Below, piece after piece: positions 1 to 14,540 of a DNA stretch of 64,000 bases. The notes under the pieces are model-generated. The model searched no databases, had not been told where the DNA came from, and saw nothing but the letters and a program-made list of their open reading frames with translations. Source of the DNA: Hordeum vulgare subsp. vulgare. Taxonomy: Eukaryota > Streptophyta > Magnoliopsida > Poales > Poaceae. The stretch is from NCBI RefSeq assembly GCF_904849725.1, contig NC_058519.1:20629267-20693266 (forward strand), given 5' to 3'. Position 1 is the stretch's first letter, and each line of letters starts with the position of its first letter. The position numbers and the translations under genes were made by a program.

Positions 1-2339
1 AGGGCTACGACAAAAACTGGATGCACTTCGTGTACAAAACTGACAATCTCTCTCGAAGTAGCACGGTTTCGAACGAGAACTCATCTCTTACAAAGGGATT
101 TCATTTTTTTGAACTTATTTGAACTCCATACTTTTTGTGTGTTCAAAATGCACGATTCAAAGGCACATCACAAAATTTCAACAATTTCTGACTTCATTTG
201 GTATATTTCGTGCATTTACTTATTTTTTTTGAGCTAGTTGACCCTGAAATTGAAAAGCACTACAAATGAACTCTGAAAATGTTGAAAGTTGGCATGCTAT
301 CATCCTTTCACCCACATAGCATCTGTTAAAAAGTTGAGAGGGCTACGACAAAAACTGGATGCAGTTCGTGTACAAAACTGACAATCTCTCTCGAAGTAGC
401 AGGGTTTCGAACGAGAACTCATCTCTTACAAAGAGATTTCACTTTTTTGAACTTATTTGAACTCCATACTTTTTGTGTGTTCAAAATACACCATTCGAAG
501 GCACATCACAAAATTTCAACAATTTCTGACTTCATTTGGTATATTTCGTGCATTTACTTATTTATTTTGAGCTAGTTGACCCTGAAATTGAAAAGCACTA
601 CAAATGAACTCCGAAAATGTTGAAAGTTGGCATGCTATCATCATTTCACCCACATAGCATGTGTTAAAAAGTTGAGAGGGCTACGACAAAAACTGGATGC
701 ACTTCGTGTACAAAACTGACAATCTCTCTCGAAGTAGCACGGTTTCGAACGAGAACTCATCCCTTACAAAGGGATTTCATTTTTTTGAACTTATTTGAAC
801 TCCATACTTTTTGTGTGTTCAAAATGCACGATTCAAAGGCACATCACAAAATTTCAACAATTTCTGACTTCATTTGGTATATTTCGTGCATTTATTTATT
901 TATTTTGAGCTAGTTGACCCTGAAATTGAAAAGCACTACAAATGAACTCTGAAAATGTTGAAAGTTGGCATGCTATCATCCTTTCACCCACATAGCATGT
1001 GTTAAAAAGTTGAGATGGCTACGACAAAAATTGGATGCAGTTCGTGTACAAAACTGAGAATCTCTCTCGAAGTAGCAGGGTTTCGAGCGAGAACTCATCT
1101 CTTACAAAGGGATTTCATTTTTTTGAACTTATTTGAACTCCATACTTTTTGTATGTTCAAAATGCACCATTCAAAGGCACATCACAAAATTTCAACAATT
1201 TTGACTTCATTTGGTATATTTCGTGCATTTACTTATTTTTTTTGAGCTAGTTGACCCTGAAATTGAAAAGCACTACAAATGAACTCTGAAAATGTTGAAA
1301 GTTGGCATGCTATCATCCTTTCACCCACATAGCATGTGTTAAAAAGTTGAGATGGCTACGACAAAAATTGGATGCAGTTCGTGTACAAAACTGACAATCT
1401 CTCTCGAAGTAGCAGGGTTTCGAACGAGAACTCATCTCTTACAAAGGGATTTCATTTTTTTGAACTTATTTGAACTCCATACTTTTTGTATGTTCAAAAT
1501 GCACCATTCAAAGGCACATCACAAAATTTCAACAATTTTGACTTCATTTGGTATATTTCGTGCATTTACTTATTTTTTTTGAGCTAGTTGACCCAGAAAT
1601 TGAAAAGCACTACAAATGAACTCTGAAAATGTTGAAAGTTGGCATGCTATCATCATTTCACCCACATAGCATGTGTTAAAAAGTTGAGAGGGCTACGACA
1701 AAATCTGGATGCAGTTCGTGTACAAAACTGACAATCTCTCTCGAAGTAGCACGGTTTCGAACGAGAACTCATCTCTTACAAAGGGATTTCATTTTTTTAA
1801 ACTTATTTGAACTCCATACTTTTTGTGTGTTCAAAATGCACCATTCAAAGGCACATCACAAAATTTCAACAATTTCCGACTTCATTTGGTATATTTCTTG
1901 CATTTACTTTTTTTTTTGAGCTAGTTGACCCAGAAATTGAAAAGCACTACAAATGAACTCTGAAAATGTTGAAAGTTGGCATGCTATCATCATTTCACCC
2001 ACATAGCATGTGTTAAAAAGTTGAGAGGGCTACGACAAAAACTGGATGCAGATCGTGTACAAAACTCACAATCTCTCTCGAAGTAGCAGGGTTTCGAACG
2101 AGAACTCATCTCTTACAAAGGGATTTCATTTTTTTGAACTTATTTGAATTCCATACTTTTTGTGTGTTCAAAATGCACCATTCAAAGGCACATCACAAAA
2201 TTTCAACAATTTCCGACTTCATTTGGTATATTTCGTGCATTTACTTATTTATTTTTTTGAGCTAGTTGACCCTGAAATTGAAAAGCACTACAAATGAACT
2301 CTGAAAATGTTGAAAGTTGGCATGCTATCATCATTTCAC

Positions 2340-5300
2340 CCACATAGCATGTGTTATAAAGTTGAGAGGGCTACGACAAAAACTGGATGCAGTTCGTGTA
2401 CAAAACTGACAATCTCTCTCGAAGTAGCAGGGTTTCGAACGAGAACTCATCTCTTACAAAAAGATTTCACTTTTTTGAACTTATTTGAACTCCATACTTT
2501 TTGTGTGTTCAAAATGCACCATTCAAAGGCACATCACAAAATTTCAACAATTTCTGACTTCATTTGGTATATTTCGTGCATTTACTTATTTATTTTGAGC
2601 TAGTTGACCCTGAAATTGAAAAGCACTACAAATGAACTCTGAAAATGTTGAAAGTTGGCATGCTATCATCATTTCACCCACATAGCATGTGTTAACAAGT
2701 TGAGAGGGCTACGACAAAAACTGGATGCACTTCGTGTACAAAACTGACAATCTCTCTCGAAGTAGCACGGTTTCGAACGAGAACTCATCTCTTACAAAGG
2801 GATTTCATTTTTTTGAACTTATTTGAACTCCATACTTTTTGTGTGTTCAAAATGCACGATTCAAAGGCACATCACAAAATTTCAACAATTTCTGACTTCA
2901 TTTGGTATATTTCGTGCATTTATTTATTTATTTTGAGCTAGTTGACCCTGAAATTGAAAAGCACTACAAATGAACTCTGAAAATGTTGAAAGTTGGCATG
3001 CTATCATCCTTTCACCCACATAGCATGTGTTAAAAAGTTGAGATGGCTACGACAAAAATTGGATGCAGTTCGTGTACAAAACTGACAATCTCTCTCGAAG
3101 TAGCAGGGTTTCGAACGAGAACTCATCTCTTACAAAGGGATTTCATTTTTTTGAACTTATTTGAACTCCATACTTTTTGTATGTTCAAAATGCACCATTC
3201 AAAGGCACATCACAAAATTTCAACAATTTTGACTTCATTTGGTATATTTCGTGCATTTACTTATTTTTTTTGAGCTAGTTGACCCAGAAATTGAAAAGCA
3301 CTACAAATGAACTCTGAAAATGTTGAAAGTTGGCATGCTATCATCATTTCACCCACATAGCATGTGTTAAAAAGTAGAGAGGGCTACGACAAAAACTGGA
3401 TGCAGTTCGTGTACAAAACTGACAATCTCTCTCGAAGTAGCACGGTTTCGAACGAGAACTCATCTCTTACAAAGGGATTTCATTTTTTTAAACTTATTTG
3501 AACTCCATACTTTTTGTGTGTTCAAAATGCACCATTCAAAGGCACATCACAAAATTTCAACAATTTCCGACTTCATGTGGTATATTTCGTGCATTTACTT
3601 TTTTTTTTGAGCTAGTTGACCCAGAAATTGAAAAGCACTACAAATGAACTCTGAAAATGTTGAAAGTTGGCATGCTATCATCATTTCACCCACATAGCAT
3701 GTGTTAAAAAGTTGAGAGGGCTACGACAAAAACTGGATGCAGTTCGTGTACAAAACTCACAATCTCTCTCGAAGTAGCACGGTTTCGAACGAGAACTCAT
3801 CTCTTACAAAGGGATTTCATTTTTTTAAACTTATTTGAACTCCATACTTTTTGTGTGTTCAAAATGCACCATTCAAAGGCACATCACAAAATTTCAACAA
3901 TTTCCGACTTCATTTGGTATATTTCGTGCATTTACTTTTTTTTTTGAGCTAGTTGACCTTGAAATTGAAAAGCACTACAAATGAACTCTGAAAATGTTGA
4001 AAGTTGGCATGCTATCATCATTACACCCACATAGCATGTGTTAAAAAGTTGAGAGGGCTACGAAAAAACTGGATGCAGTTCGTGTACAAAACTGACAATC
4101 TCTCTCGAACTAGGAGGGTTTCGAACGAGAACTCATCTCTTACAAAGGGATTTCATTTTTTTGAACTTATTTGAACTTCATAATTTTTGTGTGTTCAAAA
4201 TGCACCATTCAAAGGCACATCACAAAATTTCAACAATTTCTGACTTCATTTGGTATATTTCGTGCATTTACTTATTTTTTTGAGCTAGTTGACCCTGAAA
4301 TTGAAAAGCACTACAAATGAACAGTGAAAATGTTGAAAGTTGGCATGCTATCATCATTTCACACACATAGCATGTGTTAAAAAGTTGAGAGGGCTACGAC
4401 AAAAACTGGATGCAGTTCGTGTACAAAACTGACAATCTCTCTCGAAGTAGGAGGGTTTCGAATGAGAACTCATCTCTTACAAAGGGATTTCATTTTTTTG
4501 AACTTATTTGAATTCCATACTTTTTGTGTGTTCAAAATGCACCATTCAAAGGCACATCACAAAATTTCAACAATTTCCGACTTCATTTGGTATATTTCGT
4601 GCATTTACTTATTTATTTTTTTGAGCTAGTTGACCCTGAAATTGAAAAGCACTACAAATGAACTCTTAAAATGTTGAAAGTTGGCATGCTATCATCATTT
4701 CACCCACATAGCATGTGTTAAAAAGTTGAGAGGGCTACGACAAAAACTGGATGCAGTTCGTGTACAAAACTGACAATCTCTCTCGAAGTAGCACGGTTTC
4801 GAACGAGAACTCATCTCTTACAAAGGGATTTCATTTTTTTAAACTTATTTGAACTCCATACTTTTTGTGTGTTCAAAATGCACCATTCAAAGGCACATCA
4901 CAAAATTTCAACAATTTCCGACTTCATTTGGTATATTTCTTGCATTTACTTTTTTTTTTGAGCTAGTTGACCCAGAAATTGAAAAGCACTACAAATGAAC
5001 TCTGAAAATGTTGAAAGTTGGCATGCTATCATCATTACACCCACATAGCATGTGTTAAAAAGTTGAGAGGGCTACGACAAAAACTGGATGCAGTTCGTGT
5101 ACAAAACTGACAATCTCTCTCGAAGTAGCAGGGTTTCGAACGAGAACTCATCTCTTACAAAAAGATTTCACTTTTTTGAACTTATTTGAACTCCATACTT
5201 TTTGTGTGTTCAAAATGCACCATTCAAAGGCACATCACAAAATTTCAACAATTTCTGACTTCATTTGGTATATTTCGTGCATTTACTTATTTATTTTGAG

Positions 5301-8300
5301 CTAGTTGACCCTGAAATTGAAAAGCACTACAAATGAACTCTGAAAATGTTGAAAGTTGGCATGCTATCATCATTTCACCCACATAGCATGTGTTAAAAAG
5401 TTGAGAGGGCTACGACAAAAACTGGATGCACTTCGTGTACAAAACTGACAATCTCTCTCGAAGTAGCACGGTTTCGAACGAGAACTCATCTCTTACAAAA
5501 GGATTTCATTTTTTTGAACTTATTTGAACTCCATACTTTTTGTGTGTTCAAAATGCACGATTCAAAGGCACATCACAAAATTTCAACAATTTCTGACTTC
5601 ATTTGGTATATTTCGTGCATTTATTTATTTATTTTGAGCTAGTTGACCCTGAAATTGAAAAGCACTACAAATGAACTCTGAAAATGTTGAAAGTTGGCAT
5701 GCTATCATCCTTTCACCCACATAGCATGTGTTAAAAAGTTGAGATGGCTACGACAAAAATTGGATGCAGTTCGTGTACAAAACTGACAATCTCTCTCGAA
5801 GTAGCAGGGTTTCGAACGAGAACTCATCTCTTACAAAGGGATTTCATTTTTTTGAACTTATTTGAACTCCATACTTTTTGTATGTTCAAAATGCACCATT
5901 CAAAGGCACATCACAAAATTTCAACAATTTTGACTTCATTTGGTATATTTCGTGCATTTACTTATTTTTTTTGAGCTAGTTGACCCAGAAATTGAAAAGC
6001 ACTACAAATGAACTCTGAAAATGTTGAAAGTTGGCATGCTATCATCATTTCACCCACATAGCATGTGTTAAAAAGTAGAGAGGGCTACGACAAAAACTGG
6101 ATGCAGTTCGTGTACAAAACTGACAATCTCTCTCGAAGTAGCACGGTTTCGAACGAGAACTCATCTCTTACAAAGGGATTTCATTTTTTTAAACTTATTT
6201 GAACTCCATACTTTTTGTGTGTTCAAAATGCACCATTCAAAGGCACATCACAAAATTTCAACAATTTCCGACTTCATGTGGTATATTTCGTGCATTTACT
6301 TCTTTTTTTTTGAGCTAGTTGACCCAGAAATTGAAAAGCACTACAAATGAACTCTGAAAATGTTGAAAGTTGGCATGCTATCATCATTTCACCCACATAG
6401 CATGTGTTAAAAAGTTGAGAGGGCTACGACAAAAACTGGATGCAGTTCGTGTACAAAACTCACAATCTCTCTCGAAGTAGCACGGTTTCGAACGAGAACT
6501 CATCTCTTACAAAGGGATTTCATTTTTTTAAACTTATTTGAACTCCATACTTTTTGTGTGTTCAAAATGCACCATTCAAAGGCACATCACAAAATTTCAA
6601 CAATTTCCGACTTCATTTGGTATATTTCGTGCATTTACTTTTTTTTTTTGAGCTAGTTGACCTTGAAATTGAAAAGCACTACAAATGAACTCTGAAAATG
6701 TTGGAAGTTGGCATGCTATCATCATTACACCCACATAGCATGTGTTAAAAAGTTGAGAGGGCTACGAAAAAACTGGATGCAGTTCGTGTACAAAACTGAC
6801 AATCTCTCTCGAACTAGGAGGGTTTCGAACGAGAACTCATCTCTTACAAAGGGATTTCATTTTTTTGAACTTATTTGAACTTCATAATTTTTGTGTGTTC
6901 AAAATGCACCATTCAAAGGCACATCACAAAATTTCAACAATTTCTGACTTCATTTGGTATATTTCGTGCATTTACTTATTTTTTTGAGCTAGTTGACCCT
7001 GAAATTGAAAAGCACTACAAATGAACAGTGAAAATGTTGAAAGTTGGCATGCTATCATCATTTCACACACATAGCATGTGTTAAAAAGTTGAGAGGGCTA
7101 CGACAAAAACTGGATGCAGTTCGTGTAGAAAACTGACAATCTCTCTCGAAGTAGGAGGGTTTCGAATGAGAACTCATCTCTTACAAAGGGATTTCATTTT
7201 TTTGAACTTATTTGAATTCCATACTTTTTGTGTGTTCAAAATGCACCATTAAAAGGCACATCACAAAATTTCAACAATTTCCGACTTCATTTGGTATATT
7301 TCGTGCATTTACTTATTTATTTTTTTGAGCTAGTTGACCCTGAAATTGAAAAGCACTACAAATGAACTCTTAAAATTTTGAAAGTTGGCATGCTATCATC
7401 ATTTCACCCACATAGCATGTGTTAAAAAGTTGAGAGGGCTACGACAAAAACTGGATGCAGTTCGTGTACAAAACTGACAATCTCTCTCGAAGTAGCACGG
7501 TTTCGAACGAGAACTCATCTCTTACAAAGGGATTTCATTTTTTTAAACTTATTTGAACTCCATACTTTTTGTGTGTTCAAAATGCACCATTCAAAGGCAC
7601 ATCACAAAATTTCAACAATTTCCGACTTCATTTGGTATATTTCTTGCATTTACTTTTTTTTTTTGAGCTAGTTGACCCAGAAATTGAAAAGCACTACAAA
7701 TGAACTCTGAAAATGTTGAAAGTTGGCATGCTATCATCATTTCACCCACATAGCATGTGTTAAAAAGTTGAGAGGGCTACGACAAAAACTGGATGCAGAT
7801 CGTGTACAAAACTCACAATCTCTCTCGAAGTAGCAGGGTTTCGAACGAGAACTCATCTCTTACAAAGGGATTTCATTTTTTTGAACTTATTTGAATTCCA
7901 TACTTTTTGTGTGTTCAAAATGCACCATTCAAAGGCACATCACAAAATTTCAACAATTTCCGACTTCATTTGGTATATTTCGTGCATTTACTTATTTATT
8001 TTTTTGAGCTAGTTGACCCTGAAATTGAAAAGCACTACAAATGAACTATGAAAATGTTGATAGTTGGCATGCTATCATCATTTCACCCACATAGCATGTG
8101 TTAAAAAGTTGAGAGGGCTACGACAAAAACTGGATGCACTTCGTGTACAAAACTGACAATCTCTCTCGAAGTAGCACGGTTTCGAACGAGAACTCATCTC
8201 TTACAAAAAGATTTCACTTTTTTGAACTTATTTGAACTCCATACTTTTTGTGTGTTCAAAATGCACCATTCAAAGGCACATCACAAAATTTCAACAATTT

Positions 8301-10150
8301 CCGACTTCATTTGGTATATTTCTTGCATTTACTTTTTTTTTTTGAGCTAGTTGACCCAGAAATTGAAAAGCACTACAAATGAACTCTGAAAATGTTGAAA
8401 GTTGGCATGCTATCATCATTTCACCCACATAGCATGTGTTAAAAAGTTGAGAGGGCTACGACAAAAACTGGATGCAGATCGTGTACAAAACTCACAATCT
8501 CTCTCGAAGTAGCAGGGTTTCGAACGAGAACTCATCTCTTACAAAGGGATTTCATTTTTTTGAACTTATTTGAATTCCATACTTTTTGTGTGTTCAAAAT
8601 GCACCATTCAAAGGCACATCACAAAATTTCAACAATTTCCGACTTCATTTGGTATATTTCGTGCATTTACTTATTTATTTTTTTGAGCTAGTTGACCCTG
8701 AAATTGAAAAGCACTACAAATGAACTATGAAAATGTTGATAGTTGGCATGCTATCATCATTTCACCCACATAGCATGTGTTAAAAAGTTGAGAGGGCTAC
8801 GACAAAAACTGGATGCACTTCGTGTACAAAACTGACAATCTCTCTCGAAGTAGCACGGTTTCGAACGAGAACTCATCTCTTACAAAAAGATTTCACTTTT
8901 TTGAACTTATTTGAACTCCATACTTTTTGTGTGTTCAAAATGCACGATTCAAAGGCACATCACAAAATTTCAACAATTTCTGACTTCATTTGGTATATTT
9001 CGTGCATTTATTTATTTATTTTGAGCTAGTTGACCCTGAAATTGAAAAGCACTACAAATGAACTCTGAAAATGTTGAAAGTTGGCATGCTATCATCCTTT
9101 CACCCACATAGCATGTGTTAAAAAGTTGAGATGGCTACGACAAAAATTGGATGCAGTTCGTGTACAAAACTGACAATCTCTCTCGAAGTAGCAGGGTTTC
9201 GAACGAGAACTCATCTCTTACAAAGGGATTTCATTTTTTTGAACTTATTTGAACTCCATACTTTTTGTATGTTCAAAATGCACCATTCAAAGGCACATCA
9301 CAAAATTTCAACAATTTTGACTTCATTTGGTATATTTCGTGCATTTACTTATTTTTTTTGAGCTAGTTGACCCAGAAATTGAAAAGCACTACAAATGAAC
9401 TCTGAAAATGTTGAAAGTTGGCATGCTATCATCATTTCACCCACATAGCATGTGTTAAAAAGTAGAGAGGGCTACGACAAAAACTGGATGCAGTTCGTGT
9501 ACAAAACTGACAATCTCTCTCGAAGTAGCACGGTTTCGAACGAGAACTCATCTCTTACAAAGGGATTTCATTTTTTTGAACTTATTTGAACTCCATACTT
9601 TTTGTGTGTTCAAAATGCACCATTCAAAGGCACATCACAAAATTTCAACAATTTCCGACTTCATGTGGTATATTTCGTGCATTTACTTCTTTTTTTTTGA
9701 GCTAGTTGACCCAGAAATTGAAAAGCACTACAAATGAACTCTGAAAATGTTGAAAGTTGGCATGCTATCATCATTTCACCCACATAGCATGTGTTAAAAA
9801 GTTGAGAGGGCTACGACAAAAACTGGATGCAGTTCGTGTACAAAACTCACAATCTCTCTCGAAGTAGCACGGTTTCGAACGAGAACTCATCTCTTACAAA
9901 GGGATTTCATTTTTTTAAACTTATTTGAACTCCATACTTTTTGTGTGTTCAAAATGCACCATTCAAAGGCACATCACAAAATTTCAACAATTTCCGACTT
10001 CATTTGGTATATTTCGTGCATTTACTTTTTTTTTTGAGCTAGTTGACCCTGAAATTGAAAAGCACTACAAATGAACTCTGAAAATGTTGAAAGTTGGCAT
10101 GCTATCATCATTACACCCACATAGCATGTGTTAAAAAGTTGAGAGGGCTA
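2340..10150 (+). repeat. 8-monomer higher-order repeat (2.70 kb), third copy expanded to 10
   Basis: Rare variants recur at constant offsets. The ACGAAAAAACTGG variant lies at about 4061, 6765 and 10151. The AAGTAGAGAGGG variant (normally AAGTTGAGAGGG) lies at about 3374, 6076 and 9463. The GAGATGGCTACGACAAAAAT variant has its ATG at 3043, 5744 and 9131. The first step is about 2702 bp, or 8 monomers. The second is about 3387 bp, or 10 monomers. The extra two monomers are a local duplication: the variant GCAGATCGTG occurs at about 7797 and again at about 8474, 677 bp later. Outer limits are approximate. Confidence 0.8.
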
Positions 10151-13100
10151 CGAAAAAACTGGATGCAGTTCGTGTACAAAACTGACAATCTCTCTCGAAG
10201 TAGGAGGGTTTCGAACGAGAACTCATCTCTTACAAAGGGATTTCATTTTTTTGAACTTATTTGAACTTCATAATTTTTGTGTGTTCAAAATGCACCATTC
10301 AAAGGCACATCACAAAATTTCAACAATTTCTGACTTCATTTGGTATATTTCGTGCATTTACTTATTTTTTTGAGCTAGTTGACCCTGAAATTGAAAAGCA
10401 CGACAAATGAACTCTGAAAATGTTGAAAGTTGGCATGCTATCATCATTACACCCACATAGCATGTGTTAAAAAGTTGAGAGGGCTACGACAAAAACTGGA
10501 TGCAGTTCGTGTACAAAACTGACAATCTCTCTCGAAGTAGCAGGGTTTCGAACGAGAACTCATCTCTTACAAAGGGATTTCATTTTTTTGAACTTATTTG
10601 AATTCCATACTTTTTGTGTGTTCAAAATGCACCATTCAAAGGCACATCACAAAATTTCAACAATTTCCGACTTCATTTGGTATATTTCGTGCATTTACTT
10701 ATTTATTTTTTTGAGCTAGTTGACCCTGAAATTGAAAAGCACTACAAATGAACTCTGAAAATGTTGAAAGTTGGCATGCTATCATCATTTCACCCACATA
10801 GCATGTGTTAAAAAGTTGAGAGGGCTACGACAAAAACTGGATGCAGTTCGTGTACAAAACTGACAATCTCTCTCGAAGTAGCAGGGTTTCGAACGAGAAC
10901 TCATCTCTTACAAAGAGATTTCACTTTTTTGAACTTATTTGAACTCCAAACTTTTTGTGTGTTCAAAATGCACCATTCAAAGGCACATCACAAAATTTCA
11001 ACATTTTCTGACTTCATTTGGTATATTTCGTGCATTTACTTATTTATTTTGAGCTAGTTGACCCAGAAATTGAAAAGCACTACAAATGAACTCTGAAAAT
11101 GTTGAAAGTTGGCATGCTATCATCATTTCACCCACATAGCATGTGTTAAAAAGTTGAGAGGGCTACGACAAAAACTGGATGCAGTTCGTGTACAAAACTG
11201 ACAATCTCTCTCGAAGTAGCACGGTTTCGAACGAGAACTCATCTCTTACAAAGGGATTTCAGTTTTTAAACTTATTTGAACTCCATACTTTTTGTGTGTT
11301 CAAAATGCACCATTCAAAGGCACATCACAAAATTTCAACAATTTCCGACTTCATTTGGTATATTTCGTGCATTTACTTTTTTTTTTGAGCTAGTTGACCC
11401 AGAAATTGAAAAGCACTACAAATGAACTCTGAAAATGTTGAAAGTTGGCATGCTATCATCATTTCACCCACATAGCATGTGTTAAAAAGTTGAGAGGGCT
11501 ACGACAAAAACTGGATGCAGTTCGTGTACAAAACTCAGAATCTCTCTCGAAGTAGCACGGTTTCGAACGAGAACTCATCTCTTACAAAGGGATTTCATTT
11601 TTTTAAACTTATTTGAACTCCATACTTTTTGTGTGTTCAAAATGCACCATTCAAAGGCACATCACAAAATTTCAACAATTTCCGACTTCATTTGGTATAT
11701 TTCGTGCATTTACTTATTTTTTTGAGCTAGTTGACCCTGAAATTGAAAAGCACTACAAATGAACTCTGAAAATGTTGAAAGTTGGCATGCTATCATCATT
11801 ACACCCACATAGCATGTGTTAAAAAGTTGAGAGGGCTACGACAAAAACTGGATGCAGTTCGTGTACAAAACTGACAATCTCTCTCGAAGTAGCAGGGTTT
11901 CGAACGAGAACTCATCTCTTACAAAGGGATTTCATTTTTTTGAACTTATTTGAATTCCATACTTTTTGTGTGTTCAAAATGCACCATTCAAAGGCACATC
12001 ACAAAATTTCAACAATTTCCGACTTCATTTGGTATATTTCGTGCATTTACTTATTTATTTTTTTGAGCTAGTTGACCCTGAAATTGAAAAGCACTACAAA
12101 TGAACTCTTAAAATGTTGAAAGTTGGCATGCTATCATCATTTCACCCACATAGCATGTGTTAAAAAGTTGAGAGGGCTACGACAAAAACTGGATGCAGTT
12201 CGTGTACAAAACTGACAATCTCTCTCGAAGTAGCACGGTTTCGAACGAGAACTCATCTCTTACAAAGGGATTTCATTTTTTTAAACTTATTTGAACTCCA
12301 TACTTTTTGTGTGTTTAAAATGCACCATTCAAAGGCACATCACAAAATTTCAACAATTTCCGACTTCATTTGGTATATTTCGTGCATTTACTTTTTTTTT
12401 TGAGCTAGTTGACCCTGAAATTGAAAAGCACTACAAATGAACTCTGAAAATGTTGAAAGTTGGCATGCTATCATCATTACACCCACATAGCATGTGTTAA
12501 AAAGTTGAGAGGGCTACGAAAAAACTGGATGCAGTTCGTGTACAAAACTGACAATCTCTCTCGAAGTAGGAGGGTTTCGAACGAGAACTCATCTCTTACA
12601 AAGGGATTTCATTTTTTTGAACTTATTTGAACTTCATAATTTTTGTGTGTTCAAAATGCACCATTCAAAGGCACATCACAAAATTTCAACAATTTCTGAC
12701 TTCATTTGGTATATTTCGTGCATTTACTTATTTTTTTGAGCTAGTTGACCCTGAAATTGAAAAGCACGACAAATGAACTCTGAAAATGTTGAAAGTTGGC
12801 ATGCTATCATCATTACACCCACATAGCATGTGTTAAAAAGTTGAGAGGGCTACGACAAAAACTGGATGCAGTTCGTGTACAAAACTGACAATCTCTCTCG
12901 AAGTAGCAGGGTTTCGAACGAGAACTCATCTCTTACAAAGGGATTTCATTTTTTTGAACTTATTTGAATTCCATACTTTTTGTGTGTTCAAAATGCACCA
13001 TTCAAAGGCACATCACAAAATTTCAACAATTTCCGACTTCATTTGGTATATTTCGTGCATTTACTTATTTATTTTTTTGAGCTAGTTGACCCTGAAATTG

Positions 13101-14540
13101 AAAAGCACTACAAATGAACTCTGAAAATGTTGAAAGTTGGCATGCTATCATCATTTCACCCACATAGCATGTGTTAAAAAGTTGAGAGGGCTACGACAAA
13201 AACTGGATGCAGTTCGTGTACAAAACTGACAATCTCTCTCGAAGTAGCACGGTTTCGAACGAGAACTCATCTCTTACAAAGAGATTTCACTTTTTTGAAC
13301 TTATTTGAACTCCAAACTTTTTGTGTGTTCAAAATGCACCATTCAAAGGCACATCACAAAATTTCAACATTTTCTGACTTCATTTGGTATATTTCGTGCA
13401 TTTACTTATTTATTTTGAGCTAGTTGACCCAGAAATTGAAAAGCACTACAAATGAACTCTGAAAATGTTGAAAGTTGGCATGCTATCATCATTTCACCCA
13501 CATAGCATGTGTTAAAAAGTTGAGAGGGCTACGACAAAAACTGGATGCAGTTCGTGTACAAAACTGACAATCTCTCTCGAAGTAGCACGGTTTCGAACGA
13601 GAACTCATCTCTTACAAAGGGATTTCAGTTTTTAAACTTATTTGAACTCCATACTTTTTGTGTGTTCAAAATGCACCATTCAAAGGCACATCACAAAATT
13701 TCAACAATTTCCGACTTCATTTGGTATATTTCGTGCATTTACTTTTTTTTTTGAGCTAGTTGACCCAGAAATTGAAAAGCACTACAAATGAACTCTGAAA
13801 ATGTTGAAAGTTGGCATGCTATCATCATTTCACCCACATAGCATGTGTTAAAAAGTTGAGAGGGCTACGACAAAAACTGGATGCAGTTCGTGTACAAAAC
13901 TCAGAATCTCTCTCGAAGTAGCACGGTTTCGAACGAGAACTCATCTCTTACAAAGGGATTTCATTTTTTTAAACTTATTTGAACTCCATACTTTTTGTGT
14001 GTTCAAAATGCACCATTCAAAGGCACATCACAAAATTTCAACAATTTCCGACTTCATTTGGTATATTTCGTGCATTTACTTATTTTTTTGAGCTAGTTGA
14101 CCCTGAAATTGAAAAGCACTACAAATGAACTCTGAAAATGTTGAAAGTTGGCATGCTATCATCATTACACCCACATAGCATGTGTTAAAAAGTTGAGAGG
14201 GCTACGACAAAAACTGGATGCAGTTCGTGTACAAAACTGACAATCTCTCTCGAAGTAGCAGGGTTTCGAACGAGAACTCATCTCTTACAAAGGGATTTCA
14301 TTTTTTTGAACTTATTTGAATTCCATACTTTTTGTGTGTTCAAAATGCACCATTCAAAGGCACATCACAAAATTTCAACAATTTCCGACTTCATTTGGTA
14401 TATTTCGTGCATTTACTTATTTATTTTTTTGAGCTAGTTGACCCTGAAATTGAAAAGCACTACAAATGAACTCTTAAAATGTTGAAAGTTGGCATGCTAT
14501 CATCATTTCACCCACATAGCATGTGTTAAAAAGTTGAGAG
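10151..14540 (+). repeat. 7-monomer higher-order repeat (2.37 kb), about 1.9 copies
   Basis: The ACGAAAAAACTGG variant at about 10151 recurs at 12517. The unusual TTTCAGTTTTTAAAC variant near 11258 recurs near 13625. Other private variants keep the same offset of about 2366 bp, for example GCACGACAAATG and AACTCCAAACTTTTTG. The second copy loses synchrony near 14540. Part of the block appears again at 18.6-20.5 kb. Confidence 0.75.

Noticed and set aside
60..80. CENP-B box in the monomer
   Set aside because: TTTCGAACGAGAACTCA has the TTCG part but lacks the CGGG part of the consensus.
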